A stretch of DNA of 64,000 nucleotides, from assembly GCA_963841405.1 (NCBI GenBank), contig CAWJCM010000007.1:930001-994000 (forward strand), given 5' to 3'. Of the stretch, positions 24,742 to 33,950 are shown in pieces. Numbering within the stretch: position 1 is the first letter of the stretch; each line of letters opens with the position of its first letter. This DNA comes from DATBLE01 sp963841405. Its GTDB lineage: Bacteria > Actinomycetota > Thermoleophilia > Gaiellales > Gaiellaceae. The position numbers were made by a program, and so were the translations under genes. The notes beneath the pieces were generated by a model that was given only the letters and a program-made list of their open reading frames with translations, did no database searches and had not been told where the DNA came from.

Positions 24742-24764
24742 CATCGGCCGAGGTTCGGCCGATG
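24742..24764. promoter_or_regulatory. hairpin overlapping the protease start codon
   Basis: CATCGGCCGA, loop GGT, TCGGCCGATG: a perfect 10-base stem whose right arm ends with the ATG of the maturation protease gene. In mRNA it would sequester the start codon, and no Shine-Dalgarno is visible outside it. Translation would then depend on ribosomes or a factor that open the stem. The regulatory role is inferred. Confidence 0.5.
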
Positions 24765-25166
24765 AAGGTGATCGGCGTCGGCAACGAGTGGCGGCACGAC
24801 GACGGTGCGGGGCTCGAGGTCGCCCGCCGGCTGGGCGGCGTCCGCCTGTCGGGCGAGCCGATCGGGCTGGTCGAGGCTCTTTCCGGCGAGGCCGAGGTGG
24901 CGATCGTCGACGCCGTCTCGTCCGGCGCGGTCCCCGGCACGCTGCACGTCTTCGAGGCCGGAACGCGGCCGCTGCCGGTTGAACTGTTCGGCTCGTCGTC
25001 GACACATGCGCTCGGCGTCGCCGAGGCGGTCGAGCTCGCCCGCTCGCTCGGGCGGCTGCCTGCGCGCGTGCAGGTGTACGGCATCGAGGGCGCCCGGTTC
25101 GAGTACGGGCGAGGGCTCAGCCCCGAGGTCGAGGCGGCGGTGGAGGCATGCACGAGAAGCATCTGA
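24762..25166 (+). CDS. hydrogenase maturation protease (HycI/HyaD family)
   Basis: A 134-residue endopeptidase that removes the C-terminal peptide of the large subunit after nickel insertion. The family N-terminus is seen as VIGVGNEWRHDDGAGLEVA, with the Ni-sensing Asp, then IVDAVSSGAVPGTLHVFEA and SSSTHALGVAEAVELA. The C-terminal YGIEGARFEYG matches the GIE block of the family. The start codon sits in a hairpin. Its end overlaps hypA by 19 bases. Confidence 0.9.
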   Translation: MKVIGVGNEWRHDDGAGLEVARRLGGVRLSGEPIGLVEALSGEAEVAIVDAVSSGAVPGTLHVFEAGTRPLPVELFGSSSTHALGVAEAVELARSLGRLPARVQVYGIEGARFEYGRGLSPEVEAAVEACTRSI

Positions 25167-25429
25167 CCGAGGACCTCGTGCGGAAGCTCGAGGCCGTCGT
25201 CGCCGACGAGGGCGGGGGCCGCGTATCGCTGATCCGCGTGCGGCTGGGCGCCCTTTCGCACTTCACCCCCGGACACTTCCGCGAGCACTTCGAGGAGGCG
25301 GCCGCCGGCACGCTCGCCGAGGGCGCCGAGGTGCACGCGGCGCTGGACACCGACCCGACTGCTCCCGGCGCGCAGGGCGTCCTGCTGGAGACCGTGGAGC
25401 TCGAGCTCGACAAGGAGGAATCGCCATGA
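25148..25429 (+). CDS. hypA: HypA-like nickel chaperone lacking the zinc finger
   Basis: A 93-residue protein starting MHEKHLTEDL. The N-terminal His2 is the Ni ligand of HypA, and the family blocks VRLGALSHFTPGHFREHFEEA and GTLAEGAEVHA are present. The two CxxC pairs that form the HypA zinc domain are entirely absent: the protein contains no Cys, and that region is replaced by a short linker. Usual length is ~113. No hypB is in the window. It may deliver nickel by a different mechanism or act as a pared-down docking protein. It overlaps OsmC (ATGA). Confidence 0.85.
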   Translation: MHEKHLTEDLVRKLEAVVADEGGGRVSLIRVRLGALSHFTPGHFREHFEEAAAGTLAEGAEVHAALDTDPTAPGAQGVLLETVELELDKEESP

Positions 25430-25886
25430 CGGCTACTGCCAAGGCCTACGACTTTCCGCTGAGCATCCGCTGGCTCTCCGGGCGCCGCACCGTCGCCTCG
25501 GTGCACGGTAAGGACGATCTCGAGATCGCCACCCCACCCGAGTTCAACGGCGGCGTCGACGGCGTCTGGAGTCCCGAGGACCTGCTCGTCGCGTCGATCG
25601 GCTCGTGCTTCGCGGTGACGCTTCTCGCCGTCGCCGAGCGGCGCGGGATTCCCCTGCACGGACTGGGGGTCGACGCCAGCGGTCATGTCACCCGGCGCAG
25701 CGACGGCCCCTTCGGATTCACCGAGGTGGTCGTCCACGCGGCCGTCGAGACGGACGAGGGCTTCGAAAACGAGGCGCGGGACGCGGCCGGCGCCGCGGAG
25801 CACGGCTGCCTGGTCGCGAACTCGGTCGACTTTCCGGTCCGCGTCGAGCTCGACGTCCACGGTCGGAAGTCGATCGCAGCGTCCGC

Positions 25887-25890
<4 letters not shown>
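25426..25890 (+). CDS. OsmC/Ohr family protein
   Basis: A 154-residue OsmC-fold protein, a family of Cys-based peroxidases acting on organic hydroperoxides. The two conserved Cys positions are in ASIGSCFAVTLLAVA and AEHGCLVANSVDF. AAGGAGG lies 7 bases before the ATG at 25426, which overlaps the hypA stop. Its place at the end of the hydrogenase operon suggests protection of the oxygen-sensitive enzyme from peroxides, an inference. Confidence 0.9.
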
Positions 25891-27317
<1,427 letters not shown>

Positions 27318-27364
27318 ACGGCGTTCAGGGCGAACCGGTCGCGCACCTCGAATCAGTTGTGTTG

Positions 27365-27760
27365 CTAGACGCCGACGAGCTCTTCCGCCCGGTCGCCCGC
27401 CCTGCAGCGGGCGAGATCACCTTGCGCGATCATCCCGACCAACCGCCCCTCCTCGCAGACGGGGATGCGGCGCACGTGGTGCCGTGCCATCAGCTCCTCT
27501 GCGCGCTCCAGCGACCGCTCCGGGTCGATCGTGACCGGATCGCGGGTCATGTAGTGCGCGACGAGTCGGCCGTCGTGGCCACCGCCGGCGAAGTAGCGAA
27601 AGACGATGTCGCGGTCGGTGATGATGCCGACGACGTGTCCGCGCTCGCAGACCGGCAACGCACCGAGCGCGTGCTCGGCCATCCGCACTGCCGCAGTGAC
27701 CACGTCGGTCTCGGGTGTCACCGAGACCGGACGCTCGCTCATGATCTGACGGACATTCAT
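27365..27760 (-). CDS. paired CBS-domain protein
   Basis: A 131-residue protein made of two CBS motifs (MNVRQIMSERPVSVTPETD... and HYMTRDPVTIDPERSL...), forming one Bateman module that binds adenosyl ligands. AAGGAGGT lies 6 bases before the ATG at 27760. It resembles hypoxic-response protein 1 (Hrp1) of mycobacteria, which belongs to the DosR regulon, but it has no extra domain to fix a role. A weakly similar operator (CCAG-N7-CCCACGATC) lies near 27828-27852 on the minus strand. Confidence 0.88.
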   Translation of the reverse strand: MNVRQIMSERPVSVTPETDVVTAAVRMAEHALGALPVCERGHVVGIITDRDIVFRYFAGGGHDGRLVAHYMTRDPVTIDPERSLERAEELMARHHVRRIPVCEEGRLVGMIAQGDLARCRAGDRAEELVGV

Positions 27761-27855
27761 GTTGCCACCTCCTTGCAGGCACTGACCATTCTCACGCGCC
27801 GGGTGAGCGTCGGCATCCGCGAGAACACGGATCGTGGGTGCGTCCCTGGCAGCTC

Positions 27856-28425
27856 CTAGGCGCCGAGGGCCTGCTGGAAGCCCGTCCGGATCTGGTTGAG
27901 CCGGGAGCGGAGGTCTTCCTCCGGCAGCGCGTCGTTGAGCAGCGGGCTGTCGGCGACGCCGGTCACCAGCTGCTCGCAGCGGACCGCGCACCACGGCTCG
28001 AGCGCGAGGGTGTCGTCCTCGAGTTCCCGCGCCAGCTCCGCGAGGTCGTCCGAGACCTCGACGATGCGCGTCCGCACCGGGTAGCCGGGGACGGGGGCCA
28101 GGCGGTTGCGCAGGAGCTGGGCGAGCTCCCGACGGTTCTTCATCGACGCGGCCTTGGCCGCAGCCCGCCGGACCTCCGAGATCGCGTAGGCGTCGGGGTC
28201 GAGCAGGAGATGGTCGAAGAGCTCCCAGCGCAGGAAGAACGCACGGACGCCGACGCCGGTCAGGGCGACCGCGCCGATCAGGAAGGGGACGGCCAGAGGG
28301 GGATGGAACGCCGCGGCGCCGAGAGCCAGGCTCATCGCCAGGCCCGCCAGGGCCAGCTCTGACCACTCGTCCTGTCTGAGCTTCCGGAGCCGGTCGCCGG
28401 CTTCTTCGACTCTCCTCGCCGTCAT
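27856..28425 (-). CDS. membrane-associated protein of unknown function
   Basis: A 189-residue protein: a basic N-terminal helix, two close hydrophobic spans (LALAGLAMSLALGAAAF and PLAVPFLIGAVALTGVGV), then a ~110-residue cytoplasmic helical domain with conserved-looking MKNRRELAQLLRNRLA and ARELEDDTLALEPWCAVRC. Its ATG overlaps the TGA of the GTPase gene upstream. No family recognised. Confidence 0.75.
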   Translation of the reverse strand: MTARRVEEAGDRLRKLRQDEWSELALAGLAMSLALGAAAFHPPLAVPFLIGAVALTGVGVRAFFLRWELFDHLLLDPDAYAISEVRRAAAKAASMKNRRELAQLLRNRLAPVPGYPVRTRIVEVSDDLAELARELEDDTLALEPWCAVRCEQLVTGVADSPLLNDALPEEDLRSRLNQIRTGFQQALGA

Positions 28426-29780
28426 CAGCCCGGGGCGCTGCGGGCGAGGGAACGTGCGCCCGCCCTGGTCAGATCGACGATCGGGGCGAGCACGTCGGCG
28501 AGCGTCGGCCGCCCCACCTCCTGCAGCTCGTAGGTCGCGTGGCGCACCGGGTGGCGGCTGTCGATCAGCCGGGTCAGGTCGGTCGGAGTGGCCGAGACGA
28601 CGACGTCGCAGTCGACCGCGTCGATCGTCCGCTCGAGCTCGTGCAGCTGCTCGTCGGAGTAGCCCATCGCGGGCAGCACCGAGCCGATGTGCGGGTACTG
28701 CTCGTACGTGTCGGCGATCGAGCCGACCGCGTGGGGCCGGGGGTCGACGAGCGCGGCCGCCCCGCCGCGCTGGGCGGCGACCATGCCGGCGCCGAACGGC
28801 ATCCCGCCGTGCGTGATCGTCGGGCCGTCCTCGACCACGAGCACCGCCGCTCCCACGAGCGAGGGGCCGTGCTCGAGCGTGACCGGCGAGCTCGCCTGGA
28901 CGACGGCAGCCGCCGGGTTGATCGAGCCGATGTCGGCGAGCACACGCTGGACCTGAGCAGGGTCGGCGCTGTCCACCTTGTTGATCACGACGACGTCTGC
29001 CATCCGGAGGTTCGTCTCGCCGGGGTGGTACGCGAGCTCCTGCCCGGCGCGGAGCGGGTCGACGACCACGACCAGCAGGTCTGGCCGGAAGAACGGCAGA
29101 TCGTTGTTGCCGCCGTCCCAGACGATCAGGTCGGCCTCCTCCTGGGCGCGCTCGAGGATCTCGGCGTAGTCCACGCCGGCATAGACGACCAGGCCGGCCT
29201 CGACCGAGGCCTCGTACTCCTCGCGCTCCTCGATCGTCGGACGGGCCGCGTCGATGTCACCCAGCGACGCGAAGCGCTGCACACGCATCCTCTCGAGGTC
29301 GCCGTACGGCATCGGATGCCGGACGAGCACGACCTCGACTCCGGCTTCGCGCAGGATCCGGCCGACGCGGCGGCTGGTCTGGCTCTTGCCGCTGCCGGTG
29401 CGGACGGCGCAGATCGCCACGACGGGCTTCGTGCTCTCGAGCATGGTCCGCTCGGGGCCGAGCAGCCGGAAGTCGGCGCCGGCGGCGAGCACGACCGAGG
29501 CCTTGTGCATCACCTCGGCGTGGGAGAGGTCCGAGTAGGCGAGCACGACCTCGTCCGCCCGGTGCTCGCGGATCAGCGAGCCGAGTTCCTTCTCGGCGTG
29601 GATCGCGATTCCGTCCGGGTAGAAGATCCCGGCGAGCGCCGCCGGGTAGCGGCGCTCGGCGATCCCCGGGATCTGGGCTGCCGTGAACGCGACGACGCGC
29701 GACTCGGGGTCGTCCCGGAAGACGACGTTGAAGTCGTGGAAGTCGCGTCCACCCGCGCCCATGACGATCACGCGGCGCAC
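28425..29780 (-). CDS. cyclic 2,3-diphosphoglycerate synthetase-like P-loop GTPase
   Basis: A 451-residue protein of the cDPGS/GTPase family. N-terminal Rossmann-like domain (VIVMGAGGRDFHDFNVVF), then a P-loop (RTGSGKSQTSRRVGRIL), DLIVWDGGNNDLPFF and a NKxD-like VVINKVDSADP. In archaeal methanogens the enzyme makes cyclic 2,3-DPG; bacterial homologues are common and their product is not established. It shares an operon with a PorB-tail protein and a two-span membrane protein. Because HypB, the usual maturation GTPase, is absent from the window, a link to metal delivery is conceivable but unsupported. Confidence 0.82.
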   Translation of the reverse strand: MRRVIVMGAGGRDFHDFNVVFRDDPESRVVAFTAAQIPGIAERRYPAALAGIFYPDGIAIHAEKELGSLIREHRADEVVLAYSDLSHAEVMHKASVVLAAGADFRLLGPERTMLESTKPVVAICAVRTGSGKSQTSRRVGRILREAGVEVVLVRHPMPYGDLERMRVQRFASLGDIDAARPTIEEREEYEASVEAGLVVYAGVDYAEILERAQEEADLIVWDGGNNDLPFFRPDLLVVVVDPLRAGQELAYHPGETNLRMADVVVINKVDSADPAQVQRVLADIGSINPAAAVVQASSPVTLEHGPSLVGAAVLVVEDGPTITHGGMPFGAGMVAAQRGGAAALVDPRPHAVGSIADTYEQYPHIGSVLPAMGYSDEQLHELERTIDAVDCDVVVSATPTDLTRLIDSRHPVRHATYELQEVGRPTLADVLAPIVDLTRAGARSLARSAPG

Positions 29781-29783
29781 GCC

Positions 29784-30143
29784 TCAGCCTCCGCACCGCT
29801 CGAGGAGCGCGCTCCACTCGGCGTCGACGCGCCGCTGGATCTCGTCGAACTGGAAACGGCCTCGGGGGCAGGATTCATCCGGTCCCCGGGGCAGTGCCCG
29901 ATCCCGCGTGAACAGGTGTGCAAATCGCTTCTGCGAGCGCAGCCACGGCTCGACGGGCTGCTTTTCGGCGGGCCGGTAGGTGAGCCGCCACGCCCCGTCG
30001 TCGACCTCGAACTCCAGGCACCGGTTCGCCTCGACGACCGCTTCGAGCTCGGTCAGAGGCGGCTTGACCTCCTCGAACAGGCGGGCCTCCGGATCGAGCA
30101 GCACAGGCATCATCGCACCGACATCGTGCGTTCCGCCCGGCAC
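29784..30143 (-). CDS. stand-alone domain similar to C-terminus of pyruvate:ferredoxin oxidoreductase beta subunit
   Basis: A ~119-residue protein from a GTG at 30143 (ATGs at 30113 and 30110 are alternatives). Residues WRLTYRPAEKQPVEPWL followed by RSQKRFAHLF and FDEIQRRVDAEWSALL match the extreme C-terminus of PorB-type 2-oxoacid oxidoreductase beta subunits, which normally follows the TPP domain. No TPP domain precedes it; a stop codon lies about 12 codons before the GTG. It may be a remnant of a lost porB or an independent interaction domain. It is 3 bases before the GTPase gene. Confidence 0.6.
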   Translation of the reverse strand: MPGGTHDVGAMMPVLLDPEARLFEEVKPPLTELEAVVEANRCLEFEVDDGAWRLTYRPAEKQPVEPWLRSQKRFAHLFTRDRALPRGPDESCPRGRFQFDEIQRRVDAEWSALLERCGG

Positions 30144-30204
30144 GCCTACATCGTGGGCTTCCCCGATCGGGCCTTCGCACTAGTACGGAGGACCGACGGT
30201 GGGA

Positions 30205-30747
30205 CTAATCCCGCAGCGCAGGGTCCTGGGAGAGGGTGGCGAGCGCGTGCGCTTCGAGTTGCCGCGCGCGTTCCCGCGTCACGCCGAGGTCGACCCCGAT
30301 CGTCTGGAGGGTCTCGGGCGCGCCGACGAGGCCGAAGTGTCGTTCGACGACGAGCCGTTCACGGTCGGGAAGCGTCCGCAGGGCGCGGTGCAGGGCAAGA
30401 TGCAGATGCCGGCGCTCGATCCCGTCGTCGATCGCCTCGGCACGCGGGTCGGGGACGACGTCGCCGAGCTCAGTCGGCTCCCCGTCCGTCCCGAGCGGCT
30501 GGTTCAGCGAGAGGGTGGTCCGCGCGAGCGCGAAGCCCTCGTCGACCCGGTCGAGCGACAGGCCCGACGCCTCCGCGAGCTCCTCCCGCGTGGCTCGGCG
30601 GCCGAGCTCTGCCTCGAGTCGCTGTTGTGCCAGCTCGAGCTTGCGCTTGCGCTCGAGCGCGTGCACCGGAATGCGGATCGTGCTGCAGTCGCCCGCACGG
30701 GCACGACGCCCATAGGTCGGAAGGAGGCGATGACTCGTCTCGACCAA
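30205..30747 (-). pseudogene. truncated sigma-70 family factor (regions 3 and 4 only)
   Basis: An open frame of ~180 codons starting at a TTG directly after the GH65 stop, in the same frame. It encodes region 3 (STIRIPVHALE, LGRRATREELAEASGLSLDRV) and a complete region 4 with its -35 binding helix (TLQTIGVDLGVTRERARQLE). Regions 1 and 2, which bind core RNA polymerase and melt the -10 element, are absent, so it cannot act as a normal sigma factor. It is most likely a relic of an RpoD/HrdB-like gene; a small regulatory protein is a less likely alternative. Confidence 0.72.
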
Positions 30748-30750
30748 CAG

Positions 30751-33174
30751 TTACGACGGGAGGTCGGCCCGTCGACCTCTCGTCGTGACCTCAACGTCGG
30801 CGGGGTGGGGTTGCGCAGGATTGTGGTCGGTGCCGCGCCGAGCCGGGGCTCGGCCGTACGGCTGCTCCGGCGCCGGCGGCACGGTGCGCGGCGGAATCGG
30901 GGCCGTCGCCGGTCCATCCACCGAGAGGCGGAGCGTCTGCCCGTGGTGGCCGAGCTCGAGCGGTGGGCCGTCGACGAGCGTGTAGGTCGCCTGCGTCTTG
31001 GTCGCCTCGACCTTCAGGCGTCTCCCGCCCACCCGCAGGCGGAAGGCGAGCCGCTCCAGCCGGGCGGGGAGTCGGGGTGCGAAGCTGAGCCGGCCTCCGT
31101 GGTCGCGCAGGCCGCCGAAGCCCGCGACCGCGGCGATGCAGGCGCCGGCCAGGGAGGCGATGTGCAAGCCGTCCCGGGTGTTCTGCTCGAGGTCGTGCAG
31201 GTCCATCAGGGCGGCCTCGCCGAAGTAGTCGTACGCGAGCTCGAGGTGGCCGACCTCGGCTGCGACGACCGCTTGCGTGCAGGCCGACAGCGAGGAGTCT
31301 CTCACCGTGAGCCGGTCGTAGTAGGCGAAGTTGCGGACCTTCTCCTCGTCGGTGAAGGCGTCGCCGAAGACGTGCATTGCGAGCACGAGGTCGGCCTGCT
31401 TCACCACCTGCTTGCGGTAGATGTCGAAGTAGGGGAAGTGCAGGAGGAGCGGGTACTGCTCCGGTCGCGTGTGCTCGAAGTCCCAGACCTCGTGGCTGGT
31501 GAAGCCCTCCGACTGCGCGTGCACGCCCAGTGACTCGTCCCAGGGGATCACCATGTCGCGCGCGGCGTCGCGCCATGCCGCCGCCTCCTCGAGGTCGGCG
31601 CCGAGCGCCGCGGCGTGACGCGGGTGTGTCGCGACTGCGTCGGCGGCTGCCCGCAGGTTCCGTTGAGCGAGCAGGTTCGTGTAGACGTTGTTGTCTGCGA
31701 TCGCGCTGTACTCGTCCGGTCCGGTGACCCCGTCGATACGGAACCGTCCCTGCGGGTCGTGGTGGCCGAGCGAGCGCCACAGGCGTGCCGTCTCGACCAG
31801 AAGCTCGAGCCCGACCTCGAGCTCGAACGCCTCGTCGTGGGTCGCGTTCTGGTACCGGATGGCGGCGTCCGCGACGGCGCCACCCGCGTGGAAAGCTGCC
31901 GTTCCCGCGGGCCAGTACCCGGAGCACTCCTGCCCTCGGATCGTGCGCCACGGGAAGACGGCGCCGGCGAGGCCGAGCTGCGCCGCGCGCTCGCGGGCGA
32001 GGTCGAGCGTCGAATGGCGCCAGCGGAGGGCGTCGCGGACGACGTGCGGAGCGCCGTAGGTCAGCACGGGCAGGATGAACCGTTCCGCGTCCCAGAACGT
32101 GTGCCCGTCGTAGCCCGGTCCGGTGAGGCCCTTCGCCGGGATCGCGCGCCCCTCGGCGCGCGCGGCGGACTGGAGCGTGTGGAAGAGCGCGAAGCGCAGC
32201 GCCTGCTGCAGCTCGGTGTCGCCCTCCAGCTCGATGTCGGCGCCCTCCCAGAACTCGTCGAGGTAGGCCCGCTGGGCTGCGACGAGCCCGTTCCAACCCG
32301 TGTGCCGAGCCTCGGCGAGTGCGGCGACGACCTCGTCCCGAACCGCTGCGTGCGAACGCTGGCTCGACCAGGCGTACGCGAGGAGCTTCACAACCCGCAG
32401 GCGCTCTCCGGGCTCGAGGTCGACCGCCGCGGTCACGCGCCCGAGGTCAGGCCTGCTCTCGGCGGCGATGTCGGTGCCTGGCGGTCCGTCGATGACGTGA
32501 TCCATCCCCGCCGCCATCCCGAGCTTGCTGCCGCGGGTGGTGTGCACGAGCACGATCCGCGCCGCGTGGTCGAAGTGCTCCACCGAGACGAGCGGCGACT
32601 GGAGCGCGGCAGCCGCGCGAGGATCATTCGAGCGCGGCGGCGCCGGCTCGTTGGCGACCAGCTCCGATTGAACGACCACCCGCAGCGGCTCGTTCACCGG
32701 CTCGACCTCGTACAGGATCGCGGCGATCGACCGCTGGACGAACGACACGAGCCGCGTCGACCTGATCCGCGCGGCGCTGCCGGCCGGAGAGCGCCAGTCG
32801 GCCAGCCGGCGAAGCACGCCGGCGCGCAGGTCGAGCTCGCGCTCGTGCGCGAGCAGCTCGCCGTAGCGCACGTCGAACGGCTCGTCGTTCACGAGCAGGC
32901 GGATGATCTTCCCGTTCGTCGCGTTGACGATCGTCTGGCCGGATTCCGGGTAGCCGTAGCCGGCCTCCGCGTACGGAAGGGGCCGAAGCTCGTAGAAGGA
33001 GTTCAGGTACGTCCCGGGGAGGGCGTAAGGCTCTCCCTCGTCGAGATTTCCGCGCAGGCCGATGTGGCCGTTCGCGAGCGCGAACGCCGACTCGGCTTGC
33101 GCCAGCAGCTCCAGGTCGAGCGCGCGCTCTCGCACCGACCAGGGCTCGACGGCGAGATCCAGGCGAGGGCTCAT
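30751..33174 (-). CDS. glycoside hydrolase family 65 disaccharide phosphorylase
   Basis: An 807-residue (alpha/alpha)6-barrel enzyme of the maltose/trehalose/kojibiose phosphorylase family, releasing beta-glucose 1-phosphate with inversion. Visible: GHIGLRGNLDEG and GTYLNSFYE in the N-terminal domain, GYDGHTFWDAERFILPVL, the catalytic Glu in DGVTGPDEYS, and TLSxCTQAVVAAEVG-like C-terminal helix. Its partner, a beta-phosphoglucomutase-type HAD, lies immediately upstream with ATGA overlap, and converts the product to glucose 6-phosphate. The exact disaccharide is not predictable. The C-terminal ~50 residues are Pro/Arg-rich and atypical. Confidence 0.92.
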   Translation of the reverse strand: MSPRLDLAVEPWSVRERALDLELLAQAESAFALANGHIGLRGNLDEGEPYALPGTYLNSFYELRPLPYAEAGYGYPESGQTIVNATNGKIIRLLVNDEPFDVRYGELLAHERELDLRAGVLRRLADWRSPAGSAARIRSTRLVSFVQRSIAAILYEVEPVNEPLRVVVQSELVANEPAPPRSNDPRAAAALQSPLVSVEHFDHAARIVLVHTTRGSKLGMAAGMDHVIDGPPGTDIAAESRPDLGRVTAAVDLEPGERLRVVKLLAYAWSSQRSHAAVRDEVVAALAEARHTGWNGLVAAQRAYLDEFWEGADIELEGDTELQQALRFALFHTLQSAARAEGRAIPAKGLTGPGYDGHTFWDAERFILPVLTYGAPHVVRDALRWRHSTLDLARERAAQLGLAGAVFPWRTIRGQECSGYWPAGTAAFHAGGAVADAAIRYQNATHDEAFELEVGLELLVETARLWRSLGHHDPQGRFRIDGVTGPDEYSAIADNNVYTNLLAQRNLRAAADAVATHPRHAAALGADLEEAAAWRDAARDMVIPWDESLGVHAQSEGFTSHEVWDFEHTRPEQYPLLLHFPYFDIYRKQVVKQADLVLAMHVFGDAFTDEEKVRNFAYYDRLTVRDSSLSACTQAVVAAEVGHLELAYDYFGEAALMDLHDLEQNTRDGLHIASLAGACIAAVAGFGGLRDHGGRLSFAPRLPARLERLAFRLRVGGRRLKVEATKTQATYTLVDGPPLELGHHGQTLRLSVDGPATAPIPPRTVPPAPEQPYGRAPARRGTDHNPAQPHPADVEVTTRGRRADLPS

Positions 33175-33950
33175 GCCGCTACGAGCAAGTCGCCCAGGTC
33201 GGCGACGACGAGGTCGGCGCCGTGCGCCTGCAGCGCGGCCGCCTGGCCCACGCGGTCGACGCCGACGACGAGGCCGAACCCACCTTCGCGGCCTGCGGTG
33301 ACGCCGGCGAGGGCGTCCTCGAACACCGCCGCCTGCTCCGGCAACACACTCAGACGCCGCGCGGCGGCGAGGAAGGTGTCCGGAGCCGGCTTTCCTCGCA
33401 GGTGCTCGAGCTCGGCAACGACTCCGTCGACCTGCCCCTCGAACAGGTCGGCGATCCCGGCCGCCTCCAGCACCTCGCCGCAGTTCGCGCTCGCAGACAC
33501 GACGGCGCGGCGAAGGCCGGCGTCGCGCGCAGCGCGGACGAACCGCACCGATCCTGGATACGGGTGGACGCCGCCCTGCTGGATCTTCTCGAGGACGAGG
33601 GCGTTCTTGCGGTTGCCGAGCCCGTCGATCGTCCCGGCGTCGGGTGGATCGTCGCGGGAGCCCTCGGGCATCCGGATACCTCGCGAGGCGAGGAACGAGC
33701 GGACTCCGTCCAATCGGGGCCGACCGTCGACGAACTCCTCGTAGTCTCGGAGGTCGAACGGGACGAAAGGATGACCTTCGCCCGCGTGAGCAAAGAGGAA
33801 CGCGTCGAACATCTCCTTCCACGCCTCCGCGTGCACGCTCGCCGTGTCGGTGAGCACTCCGTCGAGATCGAAGAGGCACGCGCGGATGCTGCTCGGCAAC
33901 GAGACGTGCGGCTCCCCGCGTGTGGCGTGGTTGGCTCCGGTCGCGGTCAT
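33171..33950 (-). CDS. beta-phosphoglucomutase-family HAD hydrolase
   Basis: A 259-residue HAD phosphomutase. Motif I is intact (LFDLDGVLTDTASVH, nucleophile D28 and acid/base D30), with a cap region (IDGLGNRKNALVLEKI), motif II VVSASAN, and motif III/IV GKPAPDTFL and VFEDALAGVTAG. It probably interconverts beta-glucose 1-phosphate and glucose 6-phosphate downstream of GH65. Stop and start overlap both neighbours by 4 bases, so the trio HAD-like, HAD, GH65 is one translationally coupled unit. Confidence 0.9.
   Translation of the reverse strand: MTATGANHATRGEPHVSLPSSIRACLFDLDGVLTDTASVHAEAWKEMFDAFLFAHAGEGHPFVPFDLRDYEEFVDGRPRLDGVRSFLASRGIRMPEGSRDDPPDAGTIDGLGNRKNALVLEKIQQGGVHPYPGSVRFVRAARDAGLRRAVVSASANCGEVLEAAGIADLFEGQVDGVVAELEHLRGKPAPDTFLAAARRLSVLPEQAAVFEDALAGVTAGREGGFGLVVGVDRVGQAAALQAHGADLVVADLGDLLVAA

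Noticed and set aside
27828..27852. CCAG-N7-CCCACGATC upstream of the CBS gene as a further site
   Set aside because: It needs a two-base insertion and one mismatch; mentioned only as a weak resemblance.
31615..33744. Plus-strand open frame of about 700 codons
   Set aside because: Antisense to GH65 and the HAD gene, which have clear motifs; the shadow translation has none.
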